A stretch of DNA of 64,000 nucleotides from Pseudanabaena sp. BC1403. GTDB lineage: Bacteria; Cyanobacteriota; Cyanobacteriia; Pseudanabaenales; Pseudanabaenaceae. The notes below the pieces were generated by a model. It saw only the letters and a program-made list of their open reading frames with translations. It was not told the origin of the DNA and ran no database searches. Shown piece after piece: positions 44,945 through 52,770 of this stretch (positions within the stretch are counted from its first letter, which is position 1; the number at the start of each line of letters is the position of its first letter). Made by a program: the position numbers and the translations under genes. The stretch spans positions 202,171 to 266,170 of the forward strand of contig NZ_PDDM01000004.1 of assembly GCF_002914585.1 (NCBI RefSeq). Direction: 5' to 3'.

Positions 44945-45036
44945 GCAGCATAACTAGTAAGTTGAACCGCAGCAGCTACGCTACGCGGTTAACGGGTTTT
45001 CGTTTTGTCGGTTCCAACGAAAAGTTCTTTTGCTGC
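44945..45036 (-). other. attC-like recombination site B
   Basis: A 92-bp imperfect palindrome of the same length as site A. On the minus strand it starts GCAGCAAAAGAAC then CGTTGGAACCG, and ends CGGTTCAACTTACTA then GTTATGCTGC. L'' (GTTGGAACC) pairs with L' (GGTTCAAC) except for one extra G, the same side and offset as in site A. R' (GTTATGC) is good; R'' is degenerate. It lies about 90 bases upstream of the trehalose-phosphatase start. Confidence 0.5.
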
Positions 45037-45520
45037 ACTTTCAGGATTTTATCATATGATGTCAAGACCTTATTGAAGTGCTGTCAATAGAACTTATGAT
45101 TCATATGCAAATGCGGCACAAAACATTGATTTAACCTCAAACTACCGCAAAACCCTATATCTATTGAATAAATTTAAAAATCTCGTATTTTAAAATTTAT
45201 TCATCATGATTTTACCTATATTAAGCTCTTGCTTTTACCAGCAGCGTCACAAATTTTCACAATTTGCATTACTTACGTCAATTTATTCTCAATATACTAC
45301 TAAAATCCAGATTAGTTCTGGACTGACTTTACAACGTGCTTTGTTCTTAAATGAAAAATCTAAGTACAGGACAAAAAACTTGAAATACCCTCCCAGCAAC
45401 GATTTTAGCTTTCAAGCCCAAAATAGCTACTGGATAAAACTTTTAGGCTGATTTAGCGTTCTATTTTTTGATTTTTTTCCTGTGCTTATACTTGAACTAC
45501 AGCGTTTTGCGCTCAAACCT
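45037..45520. other. A/T-rich non-coding stretch
   Basis: About 480 bases, very A/T-rich around 45150-45200. One 81-codon ORF (45206-45451) lacks a ribosome site and a protein-like composition, and I do not accept it. No repeat or promoter is identified with confidence. Confidence 0.5.
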
Positions 45521-45579
45521 GAATCAATAAACTTGTGAAAAGTCTCGCGAAGTAACACTTTTCACAAGTTTATTGATTC
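45521..45579. repeat. 23-bp hairpin upstream of the disulfide reductase
   Basis: Perfect arms GAATCAATAAACTTGTGAAA + AGT (45521-45543) and complement (45557-45579), with apex CTCGCGAAGTAAC. It is placed 33 bases before the ATG at 45613, so it would be in the 5' leader or promoter, not at a gene end. Confidence 0.75.
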
Positions 45580-45612
45580 GTTTTACTTAATTTAATCAGC
45601 AGTATCAAAGTC

Positions 45613-47172
45613 ATGACTCAATCTCAATCATATTCAAGCGATCGCTATGAAGATTTCATTCAGCCCGTGGATGCTTATAATCGTGATTTGATTGCAAATG
45701 TACATCCTCTTGATTGGGTAAATCCTCAACCAGCAGCTATTTACGATTTGGTCGTGATTGGTGCGGGAACGGCGGGATTAGTCGTAGCAGCAGGAGCAGC
45801 GGGTTTAGGCTTGGGATTAAAAGTCGCCTTGATTGAGAAAAACTTGATGGGTGGTGATTGCCTAAATGTCGGCTGCGTTCCTTCTAAATGTGTGATTCGT
45901 TCGTCGAGGGTTGTTGCGGATATGCGCGACGCGGCTCCCTTTGGCATTAACCCACCGAGCCACATTGATATTGACTTTGCAGCAGTTATGGAAAGAATGC
46001 GCAAAATCCGTGCGGGTATTAGTCACCATGACTCCGCCGAGCGATTTCGTAATCTTGGTGTGGATGTGTTTCTAGGCTCGGCACAATTTATTAATGAGAA
46101 GGCGATCGCAGTTAATAATATACAATTACGCTTTAAAAAAGCCGTAATTGCAACAGGTGCAAGGGCTGCCGATCCTCAAATTACTGGGCTAGCCGAAGCT
46201 GGATATTTAACCAATGAGACTGTATTCTCGTTGACCGATCGCCCTAAAAGATTGGCGGTGATCGGCGGTGGCCCAATTGGTTGTGAATTAGCCCAAGCTT
46301 TTCACCGCTTAGGCTGTGAAGTGACATTACTGCATAAAAATCGGCATTTACTCGATCGCGAAGATGCTGACGCAGCGGAAATTGTCCAACAGAAATTTAT
46401 ACGTGATGGCTTAAATTTAGTGCTTGGTTGTGCGATCGCTAAAGTCGAAAAAACTAACACTGGTAAAGTCATCTATTATCAACAAAATGGAATTATTAAC
46501 CAGATTGAAGTTGATGAAATTCTCGTCGGTGCAGGGCGATCGCCAAATGTGGGATTGAATCTGGAAGCTGTGGGCGTGGACTACGACAAGCGGCGTGGCG
46601 TAATCGTGAATGATTATCTCCAGACTACGAACCCACGTATTTTTGCCGCAGGAGATATTTGCATGAATTGGAAATTTACCCATGCCGCTGATGCCGCTGC
46701 GAGAATCGTGATTAAAAACACGTTATTTGCTCCCTTTGGTTTGGGCAAAAGCAAACTCAGTGATTTGGTAATGCCTTGGGTGACTTATACCGATCCCGAA
46801 ATTGCCCATGTGGGCTTATATGCCGAAGAAGCTAAAGCGAAAGGTTTAGAAACCAGTGAGATTAAAATTCCTTTCTCTTCCGTCGATCGGGCTATTTATG
46901 ATGGAGAAACGGAAGGGTTTGTCAAAATCTTGCATCAGCGTGGCTCAGATCGGATTCTCGGGGCAACAATTGTGGCGCGTCATGCTGGCGAAATGATTAG
47001 CGAAATCACTTTAGCGATCGCGACAAAACAGGGCTTAAATGCACTTTCTGGGGTGATCCATTCCTATCCCACTCAAGCTGATGCGATTAAGAAAGCCGCT
47101 GATGTCTATCGTAAAACTTTGCTCACTCCACGTACGCAGTCATTTTTAAAGTTCTTAACTAAATTTAGCTAA
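45613..47172 (+). CDS. Pyridine nucleotide-disulfide oxidoreductase (mercuric-reductase-like)
   Basis: 519 residues. FAD-binding motif VIGAGTAGLVVAAGAAGLG, redox-active disulfide GGDCLNVGCVPSKCV, NAD-binding VIGGGPIGCELAQAF, second FAD motif IFAAGDIC, and dimer domain ending HSYPTQADAIKKA. Related to dihydrolipoamide dehydrogenase and MerA. It lacks MerA's N-terminal metal-binding domain, and the C-terminal Cys pair that binds Hg(II) is missing (tail TRTQSFLKFLTKFS). Mercury reduction is therefore unlikely; a thiol-linked reductase role in the cytosol is safer. Single gene with its own upstream hairpin. Confidence 0.9.
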   Translation: MTQSQSYSSDRYEDFIQPVDAYNRDLIANVHPLDWVNPQPAAIYDLVVIGAGTAGLVVAAGAAGLGLGLKVALIEKNLMGGDCLNVGCVPSKCVIRSSRVVADMRDAAPFGINPPSHIDIDFAAVMERMRKIRAGISHHDSAERFRNLGVDVFLGSAQFINEKAIAVNNIQLRFKKAVIATGARAADPQITGLAEAGYLTNETVFSLTDRPKRLAVIGGGPIGCELAQAFHRLGCEVTLLHKNRHLLDREDADAAEIVQQKFIRDGLNLVLGCAIAKVEKTNTGKVIYYQQNGIINQIEVDEILVGAGRSPNVGLNLEAVGVDYDKRRGVIVNDYLQTTNPRIFAAGDICMNWKFTHAADAAARIVIKNTLFAPFGLGKSKLSDLVMPWVTYTDPEIAHVGLYAEEAKAKGLETSEIKIPFSSVDRAIYDGETEGFVKILHQRGSDRILGATIVARHAGEMISEITLAIATKQGLNALSGVIHSYPTQADAIKKAADVYRKTLLTPRTQSFLKFLTKFS

Positions 47173-47181
47173 AGATTTAAC

Positions 47182-47328
47182 TGATGTTACGTGGAAGTTT
47201 CTAAAACCTCACCCCTAGCCCCTCTCCTTGCAAAGGAGAGGGGAACAAGAAAAAGCTCTGGCTCCCCTTCTCCTTGCAAGGAGAAGGGGTTGGGGGATGT
47301 GGTGCATTTTTCTTTCCACGTAACATCA
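47182..47328. mobile_element. 147-bp MITE-like element with 15-bp terminal repeats
   Basis: Ends TGATGTTACGTGGAA (47182-47196) and exact complement (47314-47328). The interior holds two palindromes: CCCCTCTCCTT/AAGGAGAGGGG and CCCCTTCTCCTTGCAAGG-type, the second followed by GGGTTGGGGGATG. Such Cys/Leu-rich 'CCCCTCTCC' repeats are common in cyanobacterial genomes. No coding capacity is accepted. It starts 9 bases after the reductase stop. Confidence 0.65.
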
Positions 47329-47329
47329 C

Positions 47330-47358
47330 ATTTAAGTAGCGCTTCGCGCTACTTAAAT
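47330..47358. repeat. 13-bp hairpin with TTC loop
   Basis: ATTTAAGTAGCGC-TTC-GCGCTACTTAAAT, perfect. Directly abuts the preceding element. Member of the mirror-arm set. Confidence 0.75.
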
Positions 47359-47402
47359 CTTTTAGGAATGACGCAAAAATGGCTTAAAACATACATTTCA
47401 TC

Positions 47403-47430
47403 GTAGGGGCAATTCATGAATTGCCCCTAC
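47403..47430. repeat. 28-bp loop-less palindrome
   Basis: Perfect 14+14 palindrome GTAGGGGCAATTCA/TGAATTGCCCCTAC. It shares its centre with the terminator at 34287-34324 and its arm start with the tandem repeats at 811-1000. It may terminate the minus-strand methyltransferase gene ending at 47465. Confidence 0.75.
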
Positions 47431-47464
47431 ATTTAGTTCTTTTGCGTAAGTCCTATCTTTGAAA

Positions 47465-48598
47465 TTATGCTTTAGTCAGCAGATATTGACCATTGCCATT
47501 GTATTCACCATCGCAAGTCACAAAAATTGTACCTAGCAACAGTAAATAGAACCGCCAGATGCGACGGAACTTGGCGTAGTCCATGCCATAATCTAGAGAC
47601 CTAGCAACATCTTGAGAAGCGTCAAACCGCTCTAACCAAGCTGTCAATGTTTTGTGATAATTGATGCCATTCATGTACCAGCGATCGATGGTTTTAAGAT
47701 CATGGTTATGATTAGGAACTGCGTCATAATTCCAGTAGCGCCCGTGAGGAAAAATATACTTGTGAGTGAAACCAGAAGACATATGATTTGGAGTACGCAC
47801 GGTAATGATGTGAATGAATACCTTGCCATCACTTTTGAGAAAAGATGCCAATTTTTGAAAAGCATTGGTGAGATTGCCAACATGACAAAAGACCCCGATA
47901 GAGAGAATCTTATCAAATTTTTCGGTGAACTGTGCTTCGTTTAAATCGCCTTCATGCAAAGTGAATCGACCTGAACTCAGAAAGCTCTCTGGGTCTTGCA
48001 TTTTATGACGCATGTACTCACATTGTTGATGACTCAAGTTCAGTCCTGTAAAACGGACATTAGGGAACTTCGACATGATGTAATTAGGTACACAGCCCCA
48101 ACCACAACCAAAATCCAAAATATGATCGCCATCCACAATCTCTATGCGTTCAATCACTTGATCAATCATGTGCTTTTGAGATTCTTCGAGATCGATCGCC
48201 CCATTCTCCCAAAATCCAGTACTGTACTTTGGATAAATGACTTGCCAATCGCCCAGCATCGGATTCAGCATGGCTTGAGGCATATCATACTGAACTTTCA
48301 TCAGTTCTCGTGAAGACTCGGCAAGCTGATCTGATTCCTGTAACACCCATTCGTAGGGAGCTAGTAGACTAGGATAGTGCTTAAACAAAATTGGCATGGA
48401 TGTATGCAATAGCGATCGGAAAACGGAGTCTGGTATTTCTAATCCGTTAATATAGGCTTCAGCTAAAGCCATTTGTGTCGCGTTAAAAGCTCCAGCCATT
48501 AATCGTGTCGCTTTGTATGCGATCGCGCCTTTGAACGTTGCATCTCCCACAAGAGTGATCTGAGATTGAGTATTTGGAGATAAATTCGTAGAAGTCAT
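47465..48598 (-). CDS. Cyclopropane-fatty-acid-synthase-like methyltransferase
   Basis: About 377 residues from ATG 48598, which has AGAGGA 7 bases upstream; an in-frame extension to 48664 is not needed. SAM-binding motif ILDFGCGWGCVPNYI, followed by FTGLNLSHQQCEYM and a DKILSIGVFCHV motif, typical of CFAS/coclaurine N-methyltransferase-like enzymes. The usual YSxGYW-type substrate motif is here YSTGFWENG. The N-terminal 100 residues are helical and match this subfamily. It methylates a lipid double bond or an amine; the neighbouring desaturase would supply unsaturated chains. Confidence 0.85.
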   Translation of the reverse strand: MTSTNLSPNTQSQITLVGDATFKGAIAYKATRLMAGAFNATQMALAEAYINGLEIPDSVFRSLLHTSMPILFKHYPSLLAPYEWVLQESDQLAESSRELMKVQYDMPQAMLNPMLGDWQVIYPKYSTGFWENGAIDLEESQKHMIDQVIERIEIVDGDHILDFGCGWGCVPNYIMSKFPNVRFTGLNLSHQQCEYMRHKMQDPESFLSSGRFTLHEGDLNEAQFTEKFDKILSIGVFCHVGNLTNAFQKLASFLKSDGKVFIHIITVRTPNHMSSGFTHKYIFPHGRYWNYDAVPNHNHDLKTIDRWYMNGINYHKTLTAWLERFDASQDVARSLDYGMDYAKFRRIWRFYLLLLGTIFVTCDGEYNGNGQYLLTKA

Positions 48599-48800
48599 GT
48601 TGGTTCCTCTTAATTTAGAAGGTAGCTCAGACAAGAAATCTTGACAACAACAACTTAAGAACACTTTGGTTTTAGTAAGTCCTTCGACACAATAAGAAAT
48701 AGATGTAAAGCCTATTTAGCTTGCTCAGATTGCTAAATAGGCTTTAGGTTTTAATATTTGATTGTGTCTATTTACTTAATAGAAGTTAAGATAAATGTGC

Positions 48801-48869
48801 TTAAGTTATTGAATTAATCTTTAGTATAGCCAAATATGCAATTTGAGCTTCGCCAGAGAACATACACAT
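48801..48869 (-). CDS. Possible 22-residue peptide with a strong ribosome site
   Basis: A short ORF encoding MCMFSGEAQIAYLAILKINS and two more residues, then TAA. It is preceded by a near-perfect AAGGAGGT 7 bases before the ATG, stronger than most sites in the window. It ends about 200 bases before the methyltransferase start on the same strand. Could be a small protein, a leader peptide, or the start of a decayed gene. No homologue is known to me. Confidence 0.35.
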   Translation of the reverse strand: MCMFSGEAQIAYLAILKINSIT

Positions 48870-48913
48870 GAGTAATACCTCCTTCAAAATTTGACTACTA
48901 AAATTAATTCTAT

Positions 48914-48957
48914 CTCAAAAAAAAGAAGCTTCGCTTTAGCGAAGCTTCTTTTTTGAG
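48914..48957. repeat. Hairpin with GAAGCTTCGC-TTTA-GCGAAGCTTC core
   Basis: Arms CTC-A-run-GAAGCTTCGC and GCGAAGCTTC-T-run-GAG; the A run is two longer than the T run. T run after the stem. May terminate read-through from the right (minus strand) desaturase gene. Confidence 0.7.
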
Positions 48958-48979
48958 TACATCTGAGGAAGAAGATGTA

Positions 48980-49082
48980 ATACCAATGCACAAAAGTGTG
49001 GCAACACTTTCGTGAATTAAAAACCAAACCCAGTAAGGGTTTTAAAAACACAAAATGGCGTAGCCATTTTGTGTTTTGGTAT
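48980..49082. mobile_element. 103-bp TA-flanked element, intact reference copy
   Basis: ATACCAATGCACAAAAGTGTG...CACTTTCGTGAATT hairpin, AAAACCAAACCCAGTAAGGG linker, CACAAAATGGC-GTA-GCCATTTTGTG hairpin, end TTTTGGTAT. It is flanked by TA on both sides and ends 5 bases from the desaturase stop codon. Confidence 0.82.
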
Positions 49083-49087
49083 AAGTT

Positions 49088-50023
49088 TTAGCGCAAATTG
49101 CTGTAAGTTTCTTTCGATTTGTTCGATTTGTCTGAGGCGATCGCTAATTCTAGATTTGGTAAGTTTTGCTTTTTGGCTTTTGTCAGCAAATCTTTTTCGC
49201 TAGGCAATCTCAACTTTGACGCTAACTTTAGGAACTCAAGCATTTTAATGAAGCCAAAAGTGGGATCTGGCAGATAGATAACCTCACCATCTCGAATGGT
49301 GATACCGTGCCGACAAGATGACTGAAAAGCATGATGCAGATTGTGCCAACCTTCTCCTAGAGTAAGAAACGCCACAAACCCACTGTTGCGGCTATGGTCG
49401 TCAGTAATAAATGGTTGATCCCCCACAATATGACTGAGCGAGTTTACAGTCTGGACACCGTGAAATAGCAATGTCGTACTGAGAAAAAATGCACCGAGAT
49501 ATTCCAATCCACCGAAATAGTATGAAATTGCCCCAAGTGCTACTAGGGGGATGAAATGTAAACGGTCAATCACTTTTAAAACCAGATCGCTTTCAACATC
49601 AGGGGGTAACTTATCTGGAAAGAAACGGGAAGATAACAGCCAGCCTCCTTGAGACCAATAAAATCCTTTGATTCCCAAAAATGGCGTATAGGGAGAATGT
49701 GGATCGCGATCGCTTTCAACATATTGATGATGGATCAGGTGGTGCGCTTTCCACCAACTTGGCCCCATCTGTCCCGCCGATGCTGCGACAATACTACCAA
49801 TCCATAATAGTGGCGCAGGGGTTTGATAACTTTTGTGAGTAAGTAATCGATGATAAATGCCAGTCGTGGCAAGCATCCGAATTAAATATAATGTAATGAT
49901 CCATGCGATCGCACCCCATGATAAACCAGTTGTTAAGACAAGTAGCGAACCGACATGACTGACGATAATCAACGTCGGGCCGACTAGATAAGAAACAATT
50001 GTGGGTAGAGAGTATTGCCTCAT
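49088..50023 (-). CDS. Acyl-lipid/acyl-CoA delta-9-type desaturase
   Basis: 311 residues, four hydrophobic segments. Histidine boxes HRLLTHKSY (HxxxxH), HHLIHHQY (HxxHH), and EGWHNLHHAF (HxxHH) fit the DesC/stearoyl-CoA desaturase family, which uses a diiron centre to introduce the first double bond in C16/C18 chains. The C-terminal 50 residues are basic and variable. The order on the minus strand is this gene, then a repeat-rich gap, then the CFAS-like gene. The start ATG at 50023 is followed directly by the first hydrophobic segment. Confidence 0.9.
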   Translation of the reverse strand: MRQYSLPTIVSYLVGPTLIIVSHVGSLLVLTTGLSWGAIAWIITLYLIRMLATTGIYHRLLTHKSYQTPAPLLWIGSIVAASAGQMGPSWWKAHHLIHHQYVESDRDPHSPYTPFLGIKGFYWSQGGWLLSSRFFPDKLPPDVESDLVLKVIDRLHFIPLVALGAISYYFGGLEYLGAFFLSTTLLFHGVQTVNSLSHIVGDQPFITDDHSRNSGFVAFLTLGEGWHNLHHAFQSSCRHGITIRDGEVIYLPDPTFGFIKMLEFLKLASKLRLPSEKDLLTKAKKQNLPNLELAIASDKSNKSKETYSNLR

Positions 50024-50548
50024 TTACTGTCCAAAAAATGTAATGTAAAGAAAATATGTTTACAGCGCTTTACCGCAAATTAAAACCCAGATAGTTTTTA
50101 TATAGTTGACACAGCCAACCATGAAAAATTATTTGCATCCAGCTTGATTATAAAAGGCTAGAACGGTCGAGATATGAAAGTATTTAGTAACCGCCCCAAC
50201 AAACCAAAGTAACATAATCCTTTCTCAGTGAATAATTACAGCAATTTGTTTTCAAACCCGCCACAAATAAGAATATAAACCCTATTGTGGGGCTTCGCCC
50301 TGCGCCCTTTCTTGTGGCTGCGATCGAACATTTCGTTGGGTTACTCGGCTAAGCCTTGCACAACTAATGAAGTAGTCCATTTTGCAGTGCCTTGTCCCGT
50401 AGTACCAGAGAACGCAATATACTTATCCAGATATCGCAACTGTTGTCTTCGCTACGGAACTAATGTTGCTTTTGAAGTCAGATCAGAATTTGTAGAAAGC
50501 CTAAAGCTTTTCTAAATTTATCCGCCCATACACCCGCTTAAATACCCT
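50024..50548. other. Non-coding stretch before the transglutaminase gene
   Basis: 525 bases separating divergent genes. It contains a partial hairpin near 50272-50325 (CCACAAATAAG with CTTTCTTGTGG, inner GGGGCTTCGCCC) and a 76-codon ORF at 50285 that I reject for odd composition. Promoters for both flanking genes must be here, but I do not see a clear consensus. Confidence 0.5.
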
Positions 50549-52177
50549 ATGCCTAGCTTACCAAGCACGATTTATCCCATTGGCGCTTATAACCTTCATG
50601 GTTTAGTGTGGCAAACCGATGTAAGTACTGATGTAAATAATGGCAAACCCTACGCGCTTTGTGTAGATTCCTATCAGGGACATCTGCTCAAAATCGATCC
50701 CTTTTCTGAAGGTGCAACGGTACTGAATAACTACACAGCATTGCAGTTTCGAGACGCGACAGGTTTAGCGATCGCGGGTGAGACACTTTGGATTACTAAG
50801 GACAATGGAATTTATTACTGCAATATGGTTGATTTTGATCTACAACCATTTATGGAGCTACCCAACAAGATCGATGGCATTGCGGTCTCTGAGGGTGGTG
50901 TATATGTGAGTTCTAGTGAAGTCGGCAAAATTTTTGTATTCGGACGCGCCACTCGCACCTTGCTCCGAATTATGGATGCTCCTGGGGCAGGATTTGAGGC
51001 GCTGACTTTAGTGGGCGAAGAATTGTGGGTTAGCGATCGCACTGAAGAAACAGTTTATCGACTTAACGCCAAAACAGGCGAAGTGGTACATCGTGGTTTG
51101 ACTCCATTTCCCAACCCTATGGGATTAGGATTTTTGGGCAATGATTTATATGTAGTTTATTCAGGTGACGAAAACTATATTCGAGACAATCCTAATGATT
51201 TGGATGAACCATTTTCGGTCTCCGCCCGCGAAAAGACTTTTATTCATCGTCTCAAGTTTAATCAATGCCAAGATGAAAAGTTAAACTACACTCTCACCAC
51301 TGGCTACAAAGTAGAGATGATCTATCTTGAAGAACTCTCCTCTGAGGAACCAACTTCAGTCTATAACCTCACATGGCGAGTTGCCTATCCCACTGATACC
51401 TATCGCCAAAAATTATTAGCGATCGAGCCAATAGGCATTCCCTTTGAAGAAGAAATTGTCGATGGTCAGCGTGTCGCTGCATTCAAGCTAGGAAACTTAA
51501 AACCTGAAGAATCGAGAATGTTCGGATGGAAAGCAACCTTAGAACTTCGTGGAATCAAATATGAACTTAAAGATAGTGAAGTAGAATTTGTCCCTGAATT
51601 ATCTCCTGAAATGCAGAAACTTTATCTCGTGGATGATGATGGATTGAGCATGGATCATCCGATCATTCAAGCCGCCGCAAAGGAAGCCGTGGGAGGTGAA
51701 ACCAATATTTTGCGGAAGATGCTATTGATTCGTGATTATGTCTATGACAAGCTCTCATACCGTGTCACGCCTTACATTGCTGCACCAGAAGAAGTTCTAG
51801 TTAGAGGCACAGGCTCTTGTGGAGAATATGTCGGTTTGTTATTAGCCTTAACTCGATTAAATGGAATTGCTTGTCGCACGGTCGGACGTTATAAATGTCC
51901 TCATGATGGCGAATTGATGATGAACATTCCTCTGCATCAATATTACAATCACGTTTGGATTGAGTTCTATATTCCCAGCATTGGATGGTTGCCAATGGAA
52001 TCGAATCCAGATGATACTGGCTATCGTCCCTATCCCACCCGATGGTTTATGGGGCTACCTTGGTATCATGTGGAAATTGGCAAAGGCATCTTTTTTGAGA
52101 CGATTCAGCCTCAGCCTTATTCTATTGGTGAGTTAGCTCTCAATCATGTACGCTTCAAGGTCTTAGAAGAAATCTAA
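50549..52177 (+). CDS. Transglutaminase-like protein with N-terminal beta-propeller-like region
   Basis: 542 residues. N-terminal half (about 15-235) consists of repeating strand units (GLAIAGETLWITKDNGIYY; GIAVSEGGVYVSS; LTLVGEELWVSD; GLGFLGNDLYVVY), suggesting a beta propeller. A middle beta region follows. The transglutaminase core covers about 370-510: catalytic C424 in GTGSCGEYVGLLLALTRL, H468 in YYNHVWIEFY and an acidic residue in PMESNPDD. It is probably a protease- or amidase-like enzyme acting on peptides. No signal peptide. The stop codon is inside the left arm of a 29-bp hairpin. Confidence 0.88.
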   Translation: MPSLPSTIYPIGAYNLHGLVWQTDVSTDVNNGKPYALCVDSYQGHLLKIDPFSEGATVLNNYTALQFRDATGLAIAGETLWITKDNGIYYCNMVDFDLQPFMELPNKIDGIAVSEGGVYVSSSEVGKIFVFGRATRTLLRIMDAPGAGFEALTLVGEELWVSDRTEETVYRLNAKTGEVVHRGLTPFPNPMGLGFLGNDLYVVYSGDENYIRDNPNDLDEPFSVSAREKTFIHRLKFNQCQDEKLNYTLTTGYKVEMIYLEELSSEEPTSVYNLTWRVAYPTDTYRQKLLAIEPIGIPFEEEIVDGQRVAAFKLGNLKPEESRMFGWKATLELRGIKYELKDSEVEFVPELSPEMQKLYLVDDDGLSMDHPIIQAAAKEAVGGETNILRKMLLIRDYVYDKLSYRVTPYIAAPEEVLVRGTGSCGEYVGLLLALTRLNGIACRTVGRYKCPHDGELMMNIPLHQYYNHVWIEFYIPSIGWLPMESNPDDTGYRPYPTRWFMGLPWYHVEIGKGIFFETIQPQPYSIGELALNHVRFKVLEEI

Positions 52178-52231
52178 ATCCAAAAAGCATGTGGGGCGCT
52201 TCGCGCCCCACATGCTTTTTGGATTTAGATT
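52171..52231 (+). terminator. Perfect 29-bp hairpin overlapping the stop codon
   Basis: Arms 52171-52199 and 52203-52231, loop TTC, apex GGGGCGC-TTC-GCGCCCC. The left arm contains the last two codons and the TAA of the transglutaminase gene. Placement fits a terminator, but there is no long T run; the outer arm is AATCTAAATCC. Confidence 0.75.
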
Positions 52232-52369
52232 CTTAAAGATTGTTATAACTGTAACTGATTACTAAGTTTAATGAATTTAGCTTAAGAAGAATTTTTTGAT
52301 GTCTGCATACCTTTTAGGATTATGTAGATTAAAAAATTTTTAGGTAATTAGACTTAGGAAAACAAACTT

Positions 52370-52642
52370 ATGACACATCTAGCTTTTAGCTTACTTGCCG
52401 CAGTTCCCTCTACTCCTACTTGGTCTCCAAGTGTTGGTTTGCTCATGATCACAGCTAATGCATTTGCGTTAGTCGTTGCTCGTTATGGCATCCAAGTCAA
52501 AGGTGTTGGTCCTAGCTTACCTGTAGAATTGCCTGGTCTATTTTCAGGTTTTGGTTTGGCAGAATTGCTAGCCGTTACTAGTTTTGGTCATGTTCTTGGA
52601 GCAGGTTTGATTTTGGGCTTAGCTCAAGCAGGCTTAGTATAA
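52370..52642 (+). CDS. psaK: Photosystem I subunit PsaK
   Basis: 90 residues with two TM helices: WSPSVGLLMITANAFALVVARYGI (first) and LAELLAVTSFGHVLGAGLILGL (second), joined by the conserved QVKGVGPSLPVELPG loop. PsaK is a peripheral subunit at the outer edge of photosystem I, involved in trimer antenna attachment and state transitions. The N terminus includes the short leader (LAAVPSTP) often cleaved in this subunit. It is monocistronic: 190-base leader upstream, terminator immediately after. Confidence 0.95.
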   Translation: MTHLAFSLLAAVPSTPTWSPSVGLLMITANAFALVVARYGIQVKGVGPSLPVELPGLFSGFGLAELLAVTSFGHVLGAGLILGLAQAGLV

Positions 52643-52682
52643 AAAAAATAGATAGGATGAGTAACATCCTATCTATTTTTTT
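52642..52682 (+). terminator. Terminator of psaK
   Basis: A perfect 18-bp stem AAAAAAATAGATAGGATG/CATCCTATCTATTTTTTT with 5-base loop AGTAA. It starts in the TAA stop codon. Confidence 0.93.
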
Positions 52683-52770
52683 AGTACTTTATGGCTATAG
52701 ACACTCTGGTTAAGACATAAAACTTGAACTCAAATCGTTGGAAGTTGTCTAAGCAAAAATGAATGCATTG

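Noticed and set aside
45206..45451. 81-codon ORF upstream of the disulfide reductase
   Set aside because: No ribosome site, poor protein composition, lies in A/T-rich DNA with no coding pattern and no recognisable motif.
45613..47172. Mercuric reductase proper (merA)
   Set aside because: The redox disulfide is present, but the heavy-metal N-terminal domain and the C-terminal Cys pair needed for Hg(II) are not, and no mer genes adjoin.
47191..47406. 71-codon ORF with SPLAPLLAKERG repeats
   Set aside because: It is a translation of the CCCCTCTCC-type palindromes in a MITE-like element. Such repeat peptides occur all over cyanobacterial genomes.
50285..50515. 76-codon ORF before the transglutaminase gene
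   Set aside because: Overlaps a partial hairpin, has many Cys and rare residues, and no ribosome site; looks like non-coding sequence read by chance.
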